A model generated the notes under the pieces. The model was given only the letters and a program-made list of their open reading frames with translations, did no database searches and was not told the DNA's origin. A program made the position numbers and the translations under genes. DNA of 64,000 nt from Rhizobium oryzicola (GTDB lineage Bacteria; Pseudomonadota; Alphaproteobacteria; Rhizobiales; Rhizobiaceae), in NCBI RefSeq assembly GCF_030504645.1, contig NZ_JAUKWQ010000001.1, positions 62,001-126,000 of the forward strand, given 5' to 3'. Shown piece by piece: positions 1-10,332 of the stretch (position 1 is its first letter; each line of letters starts with the position of its first letter).

Positions 1-1
1 G

Positions 2-682
2 CAGCCGCAGTTGTTCGAACCTGTGTTCCGGCCACTGGCCAATACCAGCGCACCGTCGATCTATGCCCAGGCGGAATTGTGGTCGCTGGCCCTTTCGCAT
101 GTGGTGCTGGCGCTGGGTGCAACCCTTGGAGCGCTTATACTGGCGGTATCCGCTGCCGTGGTGGTGACCCGATCCTGGGGCGCAAGCTTCCTGCCGCTGT
201 CGCGCAGCATCGCCAATATCGGCCAGACCTTTCCACCGGTTGCGGTGCTGGCGCTGGCGGTTCCCGCGCTTGGTTTCGGGGATAGGCCAACCTTCGTCGC
301 TCTTTTGATTTATGGTTTGTTGCCGATCTTCGAGACGACCCTGACCGGGCTTACAACCCTGCCTGCACCCGTGATGGAGGCTGCGCGCGGCAGCGGCATG
401 ACCGAGTGGCAGTGTCTGCGCACGGTAGAATTGCCGCTCGCCTTGCCCTTGATCGTCGCGGGCTTCCGGCTTTCGCTGGTGATCGGCCTGTCGACAGCGG
501 CGATCGGCTCGACTGTCGCTGCGCGCACGCTGGGTGAGGTCATCATCGCCGGATTGCAGTCGAACAATCTGGCCTTCATCGTTCAAGGGGGATTGGCGGT
601 GGCAGGGCTGGCCGTCCTGGCGCATGACGCATTGACGGCGCTCGAGATCTGGGCAAGGCGCCGCACAAGGCTCGCTGTGTGA
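2..682 (+). CDS. ABC transporter permease, osmoprotectant (OpuB/OpuC) type, 5' truncated by window edge
   Basis: Integral membrane permease of a binding-protein-dependent importer. The reading frame is open to the left window edge (first in-frame codon at base 2), and the TTG at 11 is probably not the start. About 225 residues are visible with several hydrophobic segments. The cytoplasmic EAA-type loop lies around residue 120 (EAARGSG...EWQCLRTVELPLALP), and the following GLSTAAIGSTVAA stretch is typical of glycine betaine/choline/proline permeases of the OpuBB/YehW kind. The substrate is inferred from family resemblance only. The ATPase and binding-protein genes should lie to the left, outside the window. 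No terminator was recognised before the convergent DUF475 gene. Confidence 0.8.
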   Translation, partial: QPQLFEPVFRPLANTSAPSIYAQAELWSLALSHVVLALGATLGALILAVSAAVVVTRSWGASFLPLSRSIANIGQTFPPVAVLALAVPALGFGDRPTFVALLIYGLLPIFETTLTGLTTLPAPVMEAARGSGMTEWQCLRTVELPLALPLIVAGFRLSLVIGLSTAAIGSTVAARTLGEVIIAGLQSNNLAFIVQGGLAVAGLAVLAHDALTALEIWARRRTRLAV

Positions 683-719
683 GACACCGGCGAATCCCGC
701 GATCCGCCGGCCGGTAATC

Positions 720-1811
720 TTATGCGTGGCTATGCTTCATGCCTGACGATGCTTCCCGCTGCCGTTCCATGCGATTGTAGCGAATGGAAGACCAGAGCGA
801 GAGGCCGATCAGGCCGGCGCCGCCAAGGCCCGTGATGACTTCCGGAATATGCACCATGGTCTGCACATACATGATCACCGAAAGGATCAGGATGGCGTAG
901 AAGGCGCCGTGCTCCAGATAGCGGTATTCGGCAAGCGTACCCTTTTCCACCAGCATAATGGTCATGGAGCGCACATACATGGCGCCGATGCCAAGGCCGA
1001 TGGCAATGACGAACAGGTTCTGCGTTAGCGCGAAGGCGCCGATGACGCCATCGAAGGAGAAGCTGGCATCCAGCACTTCGAGATAGATGAAGGCACCGAG
1101 ACCGCCCTTGGCAGCGGCACTCATGGTCTTCTGCTGGGCATCCAGCAAGCCGCCTAGCACTTCCACCAGCAGAAAGGTGAGAAGACCATAGACCGCGGAA
1201 TGCACGAAGGTCGAAGCTTCCGCTTCCGGAAGAAGCCGCGAGAACAGCATGATCAACAGCAGCACGAAGGCAATTTCCACGCCCTTGATGCTGGCAAATC
1301 GGGCCATGCGGCTTTCGATCACCTCGATCCAGTGGACGTCCTTCTCCTGCTTGAAGAAGTAGCTGAGGCCAACCATCATCAGGAAGGTACCGCCGAAGGC
1401 GGCGATCGGCAGATGCGCCTCGTTCATGATGCGCGCATATTCATCCGGCCGTGCGGCGGCGAGAATGACGGCATCGATCGGGCCGATGCCGGCGGCGATC
1501 ACCACGATCAGAAGCGGGAAGACGATGCGCATGCCAAACACGGCAATCAGGATGCCCCAGGTGAGGAACCGCTGCTGCCAGACGGGTGTCATGTCCTTCA
1601 GCTTGTTGGCATTGACGATGGCATTATCGAAGGACAGGGAAATTTCCAGCACCGCCAGAACGGCGCAGATGAAGAAGACCGTCAGCATGCCGCCGATCGT
1701 GCCTTCCGACTGCCATCCGAGCACGCCGCCGAGAATGAGGCCAAGCACGGTGACGATGAAAGCCCAGCGGAAATAGCCGAGCGTTGAGGTTTGAGAGGTC
1801 GGCTGGCTCAT
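720..1811 (-). CDS. DUF475 / TerC-related integral membrane protein
   Basis: Polytopic membrane protein of 363 residues. It carries two acidic membrane motifs characteristic of the TerC/DUF475 group: LEISLSFDNAIVN near residue 55 and EVLDASFSFDGVIGAFA near residue 245. These duplicated Asp/Asn-rich motifs are thought to form a cation pathway, and relatives are linked to tellurite resistance or manganese efflux. The exact substrate of DUF475 proteins is not established. The last residues (MKHSHA) are histidine-containing. The gene is monocistronic and convergent with the ABC permease. The start ATG at 1811 is the first methionine of the frame and is followed by a polar tail before the first hydrophobic helix. 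Confidence 0.85.
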   Translation of the reverse strand: MSQPTSQTSTLGYFRWAFIVTVLGLILGGVLGWQSEGTIGGMLTVFFICAVLAVLEISLSFDNAIVNANKLKDMTPVWQQRFLTWGILIAVFGMRIVFPLLIVVIAAGIGPIDAVILAAARPDEYARIMNEAHLPIAAFGGTFLMMVGLSYFFKQEKDVHWIEVIESRMARFASIKGVEIAFVLLLIMLFSRLLPEAEASTFVHSAVYGLLTFLLVEVLGGLLDAQQKTMSAAAKGGLGAFIYLEVLDASFSFDGVIGAFALTQNLFVIAIGLGIGAMYVRSMTIMLVEKGTLAEYRYLEHGAFYAILILSVIMYVQTMVHIPEVITGLGGAGLIGLSLWSSIRYNRMERQREASSGMKHSHA

Positions 1812-2227
1812 GCGCGGACCTCCGGCAAAGAAGTGATGAATTTCAATTTACGATGGGCGCATGCCATCGGCATCGCGCCCGTGGTACGGATCGACAAGCT
1901 TGTCATGGGGTTCTATCCGCCGGCTCATTTGCAGGCGGTACCGACATCGCGAGAGCGCCGTGAAAACTCTCGCCAGAGGGGCCCGGCACCAGTGTTCAAT
2001 CCGGAAGCTTCGGTTGTGCTTGCGGAGACCTCTCTAAAGTGGAGAAATTGCCGCGAAGGTCAATAGGCTTGTCGCGGGGTGTGCCGCAGCGGCTGCAACA
2101 TTCACCAAGCTTCGCCGTTTACCTTGACCTTTTGGCCTTTGCAGGGCATGGAGCACGCCTGCCCGCGCCGGTCGGCAGTTTTTGTGCTAGGATGCATCCG
2201 AACCGGCCGATCGAAAGAAAAACAAAA
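1812..2227. other. intergenic region upstream of rbfA (416 bp)
   Basis: This gap lies between the divergent DUF475 gene and rbfA. I see no convincing protein: the open frames that cross it have no recognisable motif and no good ribosome binding site. It must hold the promoters for both neighbours, but no clear -35/-10 pair stands out. It is also the place where infB would be expected in the usual nusA-infB-rbfA order. Confidence 0.5.
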
Positions 2228-2653
2228 ATGAGCAAAGCTACAACTTCCGCGCCTTCCCAGCGGATGCTTCGTGTTGGCGAGCAGGTCCGCGCTGCCATCA
2301 CGCAAGTGCTTCAGCGGGGCGAAGTGCGCGATGATTTGATTGAAAAGACCGTGATCTCGATTTCCGAAGTGCGCATGTCGCCGGATCTCAAGATCGCCAC
2401 CGCCTATGTGACGCCGCTCGGCGTCAAGGACCACGACAAGGTGATAGACGCGTTGAACCGCAATGCGAAGTTCATTCGCGGTTGCCTGAGCGGCGCCCTG
2501 CGGCAGATGAAGTATATGCCGGAAGTGCGTTTCCGCGACGATACCAGCTTCGACAATTACCAGAAGATCGACGCTCTGCTTCGCTCGCCCGAAGTTCGCC
2601 GCGACCTGTCGGCCCAGAATGGGGCCGCTGAAGACGACCAGGAACAAGAATAG
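2228..2653 (+). CDS. rbfA: ribosome-binding factor A
   Basis: Small KH-like factor that binds the 30S subunit and helps 16S rRNA 5'-end maturation, important at low temperature. The ATG at 2228 gives 141 residues, the normal family length. The frame is open upstream, but those residues resemble nothing. Family features visible are the N-terminal [13 protein letters not shown] helix, [22 protein letters not shown] in the middle, and [23 protein letters not shown] near the C-terminus. The tail is acidic. truB follows 6 nt after the stop, so rbfA-truB-rpsO are probably co-transcribed. Unusually, infB is not upstream; it is near 34.5 kb on the other strand. Confidence 0.97.
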   Translation: MSKATTSAPSQRMLRVGEQVRAAITQVLQRGEVRDDLIEKTVISISEVRMSPDLKIATAYVTPLGVKDHDKVIDALNRNAKFIRGCLSGALRQMKYMPEVRFRDDTSFDNYQKIDALLRSPEVRRDLSAQNGAAEDDQEQE

Positions 2654-2659
2654 CAAGAC

Positions 2660-3589
2660 ATGTCCAAACCGCGTAAACCCAAGGGCCGCCCGGTCTCCGG
2701 CTGGCTCATTCTCGACAAGCCGCTGGATTTCGGCTCGACCGAAGCAGTCGGCAAGATCAAGTGGCTGTTCAATGCCCAGAAGGCCGGCCATGCCGGCACG
2801 CTCGACCCGCTTGCGTCCGGCATGCTGCCGATCGCGCTGGGCGATGCCACCAAGACCGTGCCTTACGTGATGGATGGCCGCAAGATCTACGAATTCACCG
2901 TCAGCTGGGGTGAAGAGCGCACGACCGATGACCTGGAAGGCGAAGTGACGGCAAGCTCCGACAAGCGCCCGACGGAGGAGGATGTCCGCGCGCTCCTGCC
3001 AAAATATACCGGCACGATCGAGCAGATCCCGCCGCAATTCTCGGCCATCAAGATCGCCGGCGAGCGTGCCTATGATCTGGCGCGTGACGGTGAAGTGGTG
3101 GAAATTCCGGCGCGTGAAGTGGAAATCTTCCGCCTGACGCTTCTGAAGAGCGAGCAGGACCGCGCCTTCTTTGAAGTCGAATGCGGCAAGGGCACCTATG
3201 TGCGGGCGCTGGCCCGCGACATGGGCCGCGATCTCGGCTGCTTTGGCCACATCTCCGGCCTGCGCCGCAGCTTCGTCGCGCCCTTTGCCGAAGAGAAGAT
3301 GGTGCCACTCGAAGCGCTGATCGAGCTCGAAAAGATCGAGGATCGCGACGAGCGTCTTGCAGCACTTGATGCCTACCTGGTCGATACCGGCGAGGCGCTT
3401 GCGGCACTGCCGCAGATCCGCATCAGCGACGACCAGGCCCATCGCCTGAAGATGGGCAATCCCATCATCCTGCGCGGGCGTGATGCGCCCGTGGCGGAAC
3501 CGGAAGCGGTGGCCCTTGCCGGCGGCAAGTTGATCGCGATCGGCGAGATCGGTCAGGGTGAGTTCCGCCCGAAGCGGGTGTTCGCTTGA
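2660..3589 (+). CDS. truB: tRNA pseudouridine(55) synthase
   Basis: Cytoplasmic enzyme that converts U55 in the T-loop of tRNAs to pseudouridine. It has 309 residues, the normal length. The catalytic segment [13 protein letters not shown] is at about residues 42-54, with the nucleophilic Asp at residue 49. GWLILDKP near residue 14 and the [12 protein letters not shown] motif near residue 180 are also typical of TruB. The C-terminal region (after about 240) matches the alphaproteobacterial TruB tail with a short PUA-like end. It starts 6 nt after rbfA and belongs to the same transcription unit. Nothing is unusual. Confidence 0.97.
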   Translation: MSKPRKPKGRPVSGWLILDKPLDFGSTEAVGKIKWLFNAQKAGHAGTLDPLASGMLPIALGDATKTVPYVMDGRKIYEFTVSWGEERTTDDLEGEVTASSDKRPTEEDVRALLPKYTGTIEQIPPQFSAIKIAGERAYDLARDGEVVEIPAREVEIFRLTLLKSEQDRAFFEVECGKGTYVRALARDMGRDLGCFGHISGLRRSFVAPFAEEKMVPLEALIELEKIEDRDERLAALDAYLVDTGEALAALPQIRISDDQAHRLKMGNPIILRGRDAPVAEPEAVALAGGKLIAIGEIGQGEFRPKRVFA

Positions 3590-3750
3590 GCCGTTAAGGC
3601 TGTGCAAGCCCCTTCCCAAGGCTGGCGGAATGGTTTATAGCGACCGCCAGCTGGACAGGGTGTACGCGCCCACCTGCTTTCATGGCCAAGGCTGGCCGAC
3701 ATCCCGGCCTATGGCGTCCGCAATTCCTTAAACATAGAAAGGATTACACG

Positions 3751-4020
3751 ATGTCGATCACTGCTGATCGCAAGGCTGCTCTCATCAAGGAATACGCAAC
3801 CGCTGAAGGTGACACGGGTTCGCCGGAAGTACAGGTCGCGATCCTCACCGAGCGCATCAACAACCTGACTGAGCACTTCAAGGACCACAAGAAGGACAAC
3901 CACTCCCGTCGTGGCCTCCTGAAGCTCGTTTCCAGCCGCCGTTCGCTTCTCGACTACCTGAAGAAGAAGGACGAAGGCCGTTACTCGAAGCTCATTTCAG
4001 CTCTGGGCATTCGCCGCTAA
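3751..4020 (+). CDS. rpsO: 30S ribosomal protein S15
   Basis: Primary 16S rRNA-binding protein of the 30S platform. The ATG at 3751 gives exactly 89 residues, the standard S15 length, preceded by an AGAAAGGA ribosome binding site. The longer frame from 3682 adds residues with no family match and is rejected. Conserved features are [18 protein letters not shown] near residue 22 and the [22 protein letters not shown] block near residue 49. The family is known to autoregulate through its leader. A strong hairpin follows the stop codon, separating it from pnp as in other bacteria. Confidence 0.98.
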   Translation: MSITADRKAALIKEYATAEGDTGSPEVQVAILTERINNLTEHFKDHKKDNHSRRGLLKLVSSRRSLLDYLKKKDEGRYSKLISALGIRR

Positions 4021-4027
4021 TTTCATT

Positions 4028-4052
4028 CGGCGGGCGGCCATGTCGCCCGCCG
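4028..4052 (+). terminator. hairpin downstream of rpsO
   Basis: A perfect 9-bp inverted repeat, CGGCGGGCG / CGCCCGCCG, with a 7-nt loop starts 8 nt after the rpsO stop. The T-rich stretch after it is interrupted (CTTTCGTTTCCGGTTTTT). It is therefore either a leaky intrinsic terminator or a stabilising/processing hairpin between rpsO and pnp. Confidence 0.65.
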
Positions 4053-4385
4053 CTTTCGTTTCCGGTTTTTCGTGAAAATCCGGTTCTGTCATCCAGCAAG
4101 ATGGATGGCCTGATGTGGCGGACCGGATGGGCCGGGTCGCCGAAGACGAAACCGATGACCTGTCATGGGGCAGGATTGCCGGATGCTTCGCTGGATGAAA
4201 TGACAATCCGGCGCGCGGCGAGACCTTTGGAGGCCGTCGCAAACCCTTCGGGCGGATGGGCCGAAGGTGGAGGAAGCTTCCCGTTGTCTTGCCCGTGATC
4301 GTGTCGCAACGCCTCGTATAGCCAAGCCTTTTGGAAACCATTGAAGTTTTCGAGAGAAGGCTGGAGGCAGTGAAGGACTGACATC
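4053..4385 (+). other. pnp leader / intergenic region (333 bp)
   Basis: Long non-coding stretch between the rpsO hairpin and pnp. No plausible gene is present on either strand; the short frames here lack ribosome binding sites and known motifs. It presumably carries the pnp promoter and an untranslated leader. In enterobacteria pnp is autoregulated through its leader by RNase III cleavage, but I could not delineate a comparable long stem here by eye. Confidence 0.45.
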
Positions 4386-6533
4386 ATGTTCAAAACACAT
4401 GCCGTTGAAATCGAATGGGCAGGCCGCCCGCTGAAGCTCGAAACGGGCAAGGTTGCCCGCCAGGCTGATGGCGCCGTCATCGCCACCTATGGCGAAACCG
4501 TCGTTCTCGCCACCGTCGTCTCCGCCAAGGAGCCGAAGCCAGGCCAGGACTTCTTCCCGCTGACCGTCAACTACCAGGAAAAGACCTATGCCGCTGGCAA
4601 GATCCCGGGTGGCTACTTCAAGCGCGAAGGCCGTCCGTCGGAAAACGAAACGCTCGTTTCCCGCCTGATCGACCGCCCGATCCGCCCGCTCTTCCCGGAA
4701 GGCTACAAGAACGACACGCAGGTTGTCGTTACCGTCATCCAGCATGACCTCGAAAACAACCCGGACATCCTGTCCATGGTTGCGACCTCGGCTGCCCTGA
4801 CGCTGTCCGGCGTTCCCTTCATGGGCCCGGTCGGCGGTGCACGCGTTGGCTACATCAACGGCGAATACGTTCTGAACCCGCATCTCGACGAGATGGACGA
4901 GTCGAGCCTCGACCTCGTCGTGGCCGGTACGCAGGACGCCGTTCTGATGGTTGAGTCCGAAGCCAAGGAACTCAACGAAGAAGTCATGCTCGGCGCCGTC
5001 ATGTTCGGCCACAAGGGCTTCCAGCCGGTCATCGACGCAATCATCAAGCTCGCTGAAGTGGCTGCCAAGGAGCCCCGCGAATTCGAACCGGAAGATCATT
5101 CCGAACTCGAAGCCGAAATGCTGAAGCTGGCCGAAACCGAACTGCGCGCTGCCTACAAGATCACCGAAAAGGCTGCCCGCTACGCTGCCGTTGATGCCGT
5201 CAAGGCGAAGGTCAAGGCACACTTCCTGCCGGCCGAAGGTGAAGCCAAGTACACGGCAGAAGTCGTCGGTGCCGTCTTCAAGCACCTGCAGGCCAAGATC
5301 GTTCGCTGGAACATTCTCGACACCAAGAGCCGCATCGATGGCCGCGACCTGGAAACGGTTCGCCCGATCGTTGCCGAAGTCGGCCTGCTGCCGCGCACGC
5401 ACGGTTCGGCCCTGTTCACCCGTGGTGAAACCCAGGCTCTCGTGGTTGCGACGCTTGGTACCGGCGAAGACGAACAGTATGTCGACAGCCTGACGGGCAT
5501 GTACAAGGAGCAGTTCATGCTCCACTACAACTTCCCGCCCTACTCGGTGGGTGAAACCGGCCGCATGGGTTCCCCGGGCCGTCGTGAAATCGGCCACGGC
5601 AAGCTCGCATGGCGCGCCATCCACCCGATGCTGCCGACGCCGGAACAGTTCCCGTACACGCTGCGCGTCGTCTCCGAAATCACCGAGTCCAACGGTTCGT
5701 CCTCCATGGCAACCGTTTGCGGCACTTCGCTGGCGCTGATGGATGCAGGCGTGCCGTTGGCAAAGCCGGTTGCCGGTATCGCCATGGGCCTGATCCTTGA
5801 AGGCGACCGTTTCGCGGTTCTTTCCGACATCCTGGGTGACGAAGATCACCTCGGCGACATGGACTTCAAGGTTGCCGGTACGGAAGCAGGCATTACCTCG
5901 CTGCAGATGGACATCAAGATCGCCGGTATCACCGAAGAGATCATGAAGGTCGCGCTCAGCCAGGCCAAGGGCGGACGTAACCACATCCTCGGCGAAATGG
6001 CCAATGCCATCACCGAGAGCCGTGGCCAGCTCGGCGAATTCGCACCGCGCATCGAGGTGATGAACATTCCGGTCGACAAGATCCGTGAAGTCATCGGTTC
6101 GGGCGGCAAGGTCATCCGCGAAATCGTTGAAAAAACCGGCGCCAAGATCAACATCGAAGACGATGGCACCGTCAAGATCGCCTCTGCTTCTGGCAAGGAG
6201 ATCGAAGCGGCTCGCAAGTGGATCCACTCCATCGTTGCCGAGCCGGAAGTCGGCGCAATCTACGAAGGTACTGTTGTGAAGACCGCTGATTTCGGCGCCT
6301 TCGTCAACTTCTTCGGTGCCCGTGACGGCCTCGTGCACATCTCGCAGCTCGCTTCCGAGCGCGTTGCCAAGACCTCCGACGTCGTCAAGGAAGGCGACAA
6401 GGTCTGGGTGAAGCTCATGGGCTTCGATGAGCGTGGCAAGGTTCGCCTCTCGATGAAGGTTGTCGATCAGGCCACCGGCCAGGAAATCGTTGCTGAAAAG
6501 AAGAAGGCTGAAGACGGCGAAGCCGCCGAGTAA
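4386..6533 (+). CDS. pnp: polyribonucleotide nucleotidyltransferase (PNPase)
   Basis: 3'-5' phosphorolytic exoribonuclease that degrades mRNA and sRNA, a trimer and a degradosome partner. It has 715 residues, full length. Domain order: first RNase PH domain (about 1-150), an all-helical linker (about 240-330), second RNase PH domain (about 330-550, with [18 protein letters not shown]), a KH domain near 563 ([20 protein letters not shown]) and an S1 domain from about 621 ([19 protein letters not shown]). The codon bias is typical of a highly expressed gene, which also creates a very long empty frame on the opposite strand. A strong terminator follows. Confidence 0.98.
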   Translation: MFKTHAVEIEWAGRPLKLETGKVARQADGAVIATYGETVVLATVVSAKEPKPGQDFFPLTVNYQEKTYAAGKIPGGYFKREGRPSENETLVSRLIDRPIRPLFPEGYKNDTQVVVTVIQHDLENNPDILSMVATSAALTLSGVPFMGPVGGARVGYINGEYVLNPHLDEMDESSLDLVVAGTQDAVLMVESEAKELNEEVMLGAVMFGHKGFQPVIDAIIKLAEVAAKEPREFEPEDHSELEAEMLKLAETELRAAYKITEKAARYAAVDAVKAKVKAHFLPAEGEAKYTAEVVGAVFKHLQAKIVRWNILDTKSRIDGRDLETVRPIVAEVGLLPRTHGSALFTRGETQALVVATLGTGEDEQYVDSLTGMYKEQFMLHYNFPPYSVGETGRMGSPGRREIGHGKLAWRAIHPMLPTPEQFPYTLRVVSEITESNGSSSMATVCGTSLALMDAGVPLAKPVAGIAMGLILEGDRFAVLSDILGDEDHLGDMDFKVAGTEAGITSLQMDIKIAGITEEIMKVALSQAKGGRNHILGEMANAITESRGQLGEFAPRIEVMNIPVDKIREVIGSGGKVIREIVEKTGAKINIEDDGTVKIASASGKEIEAARKWIHSIVAEPEVGAIYEGTVVKTADFGAFVNFFGARDGLVHISQLASERVAKTSDVVKEGDKVWVKLMGFDERGKVRLSMKVVDQATGQEIVAEKKKAEDGEAAE

Positions 6534-6557
6534 TCGCCTCTTCCTCGCAGTCATCGA

Positions 6558-6584
6558 GGGCGCGGAGCGATCCGCGCCCTTTTG
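6558..6584 (+). terminator. intrinsic terminator of pnp
   Basis: Perfect 9-bp stem GGGCGCGGA / TCCGCGCCC with a 4-nt loop (GCGA), followed by TTTT, 24 nt after the pnp stop. This is a classical Rho-independent terminator. Confidence 0.9.
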
Positions 6585-6640
6585 CATAAATGCTTGCGCA
6601 CCTCCATGGTGCGCCAAACCAATTTGAAGACGGAGCCGTC

Positions 6641-7657
6641 ATGAGCCGCGATGCCGTAAAGACCCTGTTCCATCCCTTTGCCACGGAAACACTGCCTGGG
6701 CCGCAAGCCGGCGAGCGCGTGCTGTTTCTGGCGGCGGAAGCATGGCCGCCGCTCCCCGAGGGATTTGCGGGCGATCTCGTCAACGTGCAGCCTCTGCGTG
6801 GCCTGTTTCGCCCGCTGCAGGCCCGCGGCGTTCAGGTGTCTCCCGAGATCGAAGGCGAAGGTTACGATGCTGCGTTGATCCTCTGCGGCAAGCATCGCGG
6901 TGAGAATGAGCAGAATGCAGCGGAAGCTCTGGCCCGCGTCAAGCCGGGCGGCCTGATCGTTGCCGCTGGCTCGAAGGAAGATGGCATCCAGCCGCTGCGC
7001 AAGCAGTTGGCGCAGCTGGGCTTGGATGTCGAGCATATGCCGAAATACCACGGTGTGGCCGTCTGGTTCACACGCCCGCAGGATGCGACGGCTGCCATCG
7101 CCAAGCTTTCGAAACCGGTGCAATGGGTCGAGGAGCAGTTCGAAACCATTCCCGGTCTCTTTTCGCATGATCGCGTCGATGCAGGTTCCGAACTGCTTGC
7201 CAGCCGCCTGCCAACGGATTTCGATGGCAATGCAGCGGATCTCGGCGCCGGCTGGGGCTATCTCTCCGTCAAGCTCGCGGAAGCCTCGCCACGCACCAAC
7301 CGCATTGATCTCTTCGAGAATGACCATCGCGCGCTGGAGTTCGCCAAGAAGAACCTCGCACGCAATTGCCCGGATCTGGCAACGCGTTTCTTCTGGCAGG
7401 ATCTTTCCTCCGAGCCGGTGAAGGAAAAATACGATCTCGTCATCATGAACCCACCCTTCCATGAGGGGCATGCGGCGGAGCCGGGCCTCGGTCAGGCCTT
7501 CATCAAGGCGGCATCGGACGCGCTTCGCATCGGGGGACGTCTTCTGATGGTTGCCAATCGCGGCCTGCCCTATGAGACAACGCTCACTGCCGAGTTCAAG
7601 GAAAGCGGCGAGACCTGCCGCAATGCGCGCTATAAGGTTCTCTGGGCGCGCAAGTAA
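6641..7657 (+). CDS. class I SAM-dependent methyltransferase, RsmC-like (16S rRNA G1207)
   Basis: Predicted rRNA small-subunit guanine-N2 methyltransferase. The ATG at 6641 gives 338 residues, close to the 343 of E. coli RsmC; an alternative ATG 17 codons upstream lies next to the pnp terminator. The N-terminal half is a degenerate methyltransferase-like domain. The C-terminal MTS domain has the SAM motif DLGAGWGYLSVKLAE near residue 203 and the base-binding tetrapeptide motif VIMNPPFHEG near residue 268. NPPF identifies N-methyltransferases acting on exocyclic amines. It stands alone between the pnp terminator and a bidirectional terminator. RsmC versus a close paralogue such as RlmG cannot be decided without alignment. 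Confidence 0.85.
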   Translation: MSRDAVKTLFHPFATETLPGPQAGERVLFLAAEAWPPLPEGFAGDLVNVQPLRGLFRPLQARGVQVSPEIEGEGYDAALILCGKHRGENEQNAAEALARVKPGGLIVAAGSKEDGIQPLRKQLAQLGLDVEHMPKYHGVAVWFTRPQDATAAIAKLSKPVQWVEEQFETIPGLFSHDRVDAGSELLASRLPTDFDGNAADLGAGWGYLSVKLAEASPRTNRIDLFENDHRALEFAKKNLARNCPDLATRFFWQDLSSEPVKEKYDLVIMNPPFHEGHAAEPGLGQAFIKAASDALRIGGRLLMVANRGLPYETTLTAEFKESGETCRNARYKVLWARK

Positions 7658-7683
7658 TTTCTGCGCATCGGTAGATACGGAAA

Positions 7684-7711
7684 AGCCCCTGACGCGACGA
7701 GCGCAGGGGCT
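7684..7711. terminator. bidirectional intrinsic terminator between rsmC-like gene and fabI
   Basis: 8-bp stem AGCCCCTG / CAGGGGCT with a 12-nt loop. It is flanked by AAAA on the left and GTTTTG on the right, so it can terminate the rightward methyltransferase transcript and the leftward fabA-fabB-fabI transcript that converge here. Confidence 0.85.
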
Positions 7712-7736
7712 GTTTTGTATCTCGATGGAGAGCTGC

Positions 7737-8543
7737 CTATTCCACGTCGGCCTTGCGCAGGCGCTCCAGCGTCGGCAGCGAGGTAATGCTGTAGCCAGCA
7801 TCCACATAGTGGATTTCGCCTGTCACGCCACGCGACAGATCCGACAGTAGGTAAAGGGCGGAACCGCCAATATCCTCGATGGTTGCCGTACGGCGCAGCG
7901 GCGCGTTCTTCTGATTCCACGAATAGATGGCGCGCGCGTCCGAAATGCCGGCGCCGGCAAGCGTCCGCACGGGGCCAGCCGAGATTGCGTTGACACGGAT
8001 GTCGTTCGGACCGTAGTCAGCCGCCAGATAGCGGACGGAGGCTTCGAGAGCCGCCTTGGCAACGCCCATCACATTGTAGTTCGGGATGACGCGCTGCGAG
8101 CCGTTATAGGTCAGCGTCAGCATGGAGCCGCCCTCGGTCATCAAGGGAGCGGCGCGCTTGGCGATCTCCGTGAAGGAGAAGCAGGAAATGACCATGGTGC
8201 GGCTGAAGTTCTCGCGGGTCGTATCCGCGTAAAGGCCCTTCAGCTCGTTCTTGTCGGAAAAGCCGATGGCGTGCACGACAAAATCCAGCGAACCCCAGCG
8301 TTCCTTGATGGCGTCGAAGGTGGCATCGACGGAAGCCAGATCTTCCACGTCGCAAGGAACGACGAAGTCCGAATTGAGTTCAGCCGCCAATGGCTTCACG
8401 CGCTTGCCCAGCGCCTCACCCTGGAAGGTGAAGGCCAGTTCCGCGCCCTGTGCGGCCAGCGCCTTGGAAATGCCCCAGGCGATGGAATGATTGTTCGCGA
8501 CGCCCATGATGAGGCCGCGCTTACCCTGCATGATACCGCTCAT
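7737..8543 (-). CDS. fabI: enoyl-[acyl-carrier-protein] reductase (NADH), FabI
   Basis: Last reductive step of fatty acid elongation (trans-2-enoyl-ACP to acyl-ACP). The protein has 268 residues and an SDR fold. The N-terminal nucleotide-binding segment is GLIMGVANNHSIAWG (10-24). Tyr146, Tyr156 and Lys163 fall exactly at the E. coli FabI numbering (TYNGSQRVIPNYNVMGVAK). It is the third gene of fabA-fabB-fabI on the minus strand, 5 nt after fabB. Other rhizobia carry two FabI paralogues; this is the one linked to fabA/fabB. It is the family targeted by triclosan. No anomalies seen. Confidence 0.96.
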   Translation of the reverse strand: MSGIMQGKRGLIMGVANNHSIAWGISKALAAQGAELAFTFQGEALGKRVKPLAAELNSDFVVPCDVEDLASVDATFDAIKERWGSLDFVVHAIGFSDKNELKGLYADTTRENFSRTMVISCFSFTEIAKRAAPLMTEGGSMLTLTYNGSQRVIPNYNVMGVAKAALEASVRYLAADYGPNDIRVNAISAGPVRTLAGAGISDARAIYSWNQKNAPLRRTATIEDIGGSALYLLSDLSRGVTGEIHYVDAGYSITSLPTLERLRKADVE

Positions 8544-8548
8544 GGGCC

Positions 8549-9772
8549 TTATCCGTTATAGCGTTGGAAAACGAGCGTGGCATTGGTGCCGCCAAACCCG
8601 AAAGAGTTGGAGAGGGCGATATCGATCTTTGCGTTGTCGATCCGCTGACGCACGATCGGCACGTCGGCAAATTCCGGATCGATTTCCTCGATATGCGCGC
8701 TTTCGCCGATAAAGCCCGCCTGCATCATCAGCAGCGAATAGATCGATTCCTGCACGCCGGCAGCACCCAGCGAATGGCCGGTCAGCGACTTCGTGGACTG
8801 GACATGAGGGATCTTGGCCCCGAAGACTTCGCGGATCGCGCCGATTTCCTTCGAATCGCCGACCGGCGTCGAAGTTCCATGGGTGTTGATGTAGTCCACA
8901 TCGCCCTTCACGGTCGCAAGCGCCTGGCGCATGCAGCGTACCGCACCTTCGCCTGACGGAGCCACCATGTCGTAACCATCGGAGGTCGCGCCGTAGCCGA
9001 CGACTTCCGCATAGATCTTAGCGCCGCGGGCCTTCGCATGCTCCAGTTCTTCGAGAACCAGAACGCCTGCACCGCCGGCAATGACGAAGCCATCACGGTT
9101 GGCGTCATAGGCGCGGGAAGCCTTGTCCGGCGTTTCGTTGTACTTGGAGGACATGGCACCCATCGCGTCGAACAGGTTCGACATGGTCCAGTCGAGGTCT
9201 TCGTGACCGCCGGCAAACATCATGTCCTGCTTGCCCCACTGGATCATCTCGACGGCATTGCCGATGCAATGCGCCGATGTCGAGCAGGCGGACGAGATGG
9301 AATAGTTGACGCCGTGGATCTTGAACCAGGTGGCAAGCGTTGCGGATGCCGTTGAGGACATGGCCTTGGGAACGGCAAACGGGCCGATGCGCTTCGGGCT
9401 GTTGTTCTTCAGCGTAATGTCGGCTGCTTCAATCAGGGTGCGGGTGGATGGACCGCCGGAACCCATGATGATACCGACGCGCTCGTTCTGGGCGTAGTCC
9501 TTCTCCTCAAGGCCGGAATCGGCAATGGCCTGTTTCATGGCCACATGGTTCCAGGCGCCGCCCTGGCTCAGGAAACGCATGGCGCGACGATCGACCAGAT
9601 CCGTGGGGTCGAGGTTCGGCTTTCCCCAGACCTGGCATTTGAAACCATGTTCGGCAAAATCGCTGGAGAAGGAGATGCCGGACTTGGCATCGCGGAGAGA
9701 GGCAGTCACTTGATCGGCATCATTGCCGATCGATGACACTACACCAAGACCGGTGACAACTACCCGTCGCAT
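8549..9772 (-). CDS. fabB: beta-ketoacyl-ACP synthase I
   Basis: Condensing enzyme required for elongation of unsaturated fatty acids downstream of FabA. It has 407 residues. The catalytic triad is visible at the E. coli positions: Cys163 ([14 protein letters not shown]), His298 ([12 protein letters not shown]) and His333 ([12 protein letters not shown]). It lies between fabA and fabI on the minus strand with short spacers (44 and 5 nt), supporting one operon. The fabA-fabB pairing marks the anaerobic-type unsaturated fatty acid pathway. Confidence 0.97.
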   Translation of the reverse strand: MRRVVVTGLGVVSSIGNDADQVTASLRDAKSGISFSSDFAEHGFKCQVWGKPNLDPTDLVDRRAMRFLSQGGAWNHVAMKQAIADSGLEEKDYAQNERVGIIMGSGGPSTRTLIEAADITLKNNSPKRIGPFAVPKAMSSTASATLATWFKIHGVNYSISSACSTSAHCIGNAVEMIQWGKQDMMFAGGHEDLDWTMSNLFDAMGAMSSKYNETPDKASRAYDANRDGFVIAGGAGVLVLEELEHAKARGAKIYAEVVGYGATSDGYDMVAPSGEGAVRCMRQALATVKGDVDYINTHGTSTPVGDSKEIGAIREVFGAKIPHVQSTKSLTGHSLGAAGVQESIYSLLMMQAGFIGESAHIEEIDPEFADVPIVRQRIDNAKIDIALSNSFGFGGTNATLVFQRYNG

Positions 9773-9816
9773 CTGATCTAACCCTTGTTGTTTTCTGAAA
9801 ACATGCCCAACGAATA

Positions 9817-10332
9817 TCAGGCAGTCTTGTCCTTCGAAAGGCCGACACGCAGATCGGTCGCCTGATAGATGGTTTCCCCGTCCGCCTTCAGCCAGCCATC
9901 GGCTGTGCCGAGAACCAGACGACCGCGCATGACGCGCTTGAAGTCGATACCGTATTGCAGAAGCTTGGTGTGAGGACGAACCATGCCCTTGAATTTCACT
10001 TCGCCAGTGGAAAGCGCCATGCCGCGGCCTTCTTCACCGAGCCAGCCGAGGAAGAAGCCGGTGATCTGCCACATGCCGTCGAGGCCCAGGCAACCCGGCA
10101 TGATGGGATTGCCTTCGAAATGGCAGGGGAAATACCAGTCGTCGGGTTTCACGTCGTATTCGGCGCGGATGTAACCCTTGTCGAAGGCGCCGCCGGTCTC
10201 GGAAATTTCCGTAATGCGGTGAACCATGAGCATGGGCGGCAGCGGCAATTGGGCATTGCCTGGCCCGAAGAGTTCGCCGTGGGCGCACTGCAGTATTTCT
10301 TCGTAGGTGAAACTCGATTTTCTATTTTCCAT
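9817..10332 (-). CDS. fabA: 3-hydroxydecanoyl-ACP dehydratase/isomerase
   Basis: Bifunctional dehydratase and trans-2/cis-3 isomerase that introduces the double bond of unsaturated fatty acids. The ATG at 10332 gives 171 residues, matching FabA of E. coli (172). A frame start 8 codons upstream at 10356 is possible but gives an atypical N-terminus. Active-site His71 ([16 protein letters not shown]) and Asp85 (CLGLDGMWQ) correspond to E. coli His70/Asp84. It is the first gene of the fabA-fabB-fabI operon, divergent from irr. The 285-bp region between them holds promoters for both. Confidence 0.97.
   Translation of the reverse strand: MENRKSSFTYEEILQCAHGELFGPGNAQLPLPPMLMVHRITEISETGGAFDKGYIRAEYDVKPDDWYFPCHFEGNPIMPGCLGLDGMWQITGFFLGWLGEEGRGMALSTGEVKFKGMVRPHTKLLQYGIDFKRVMRGRLVLGTADGWLKADGETIYQATDLRVGLSKDKTA

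Noticed and set aside
1791..2066. 91-codon frame in the gap before rbfA
   Set aside because: Overlaps the DUF475 start, with no motif and no plausible ribosome binding site.
4089..6617. 842-codon open frame opposite pnp
   Set aside because: Pure antisense shadow of a strongly codon-biased gene; contains no recognisable motif.
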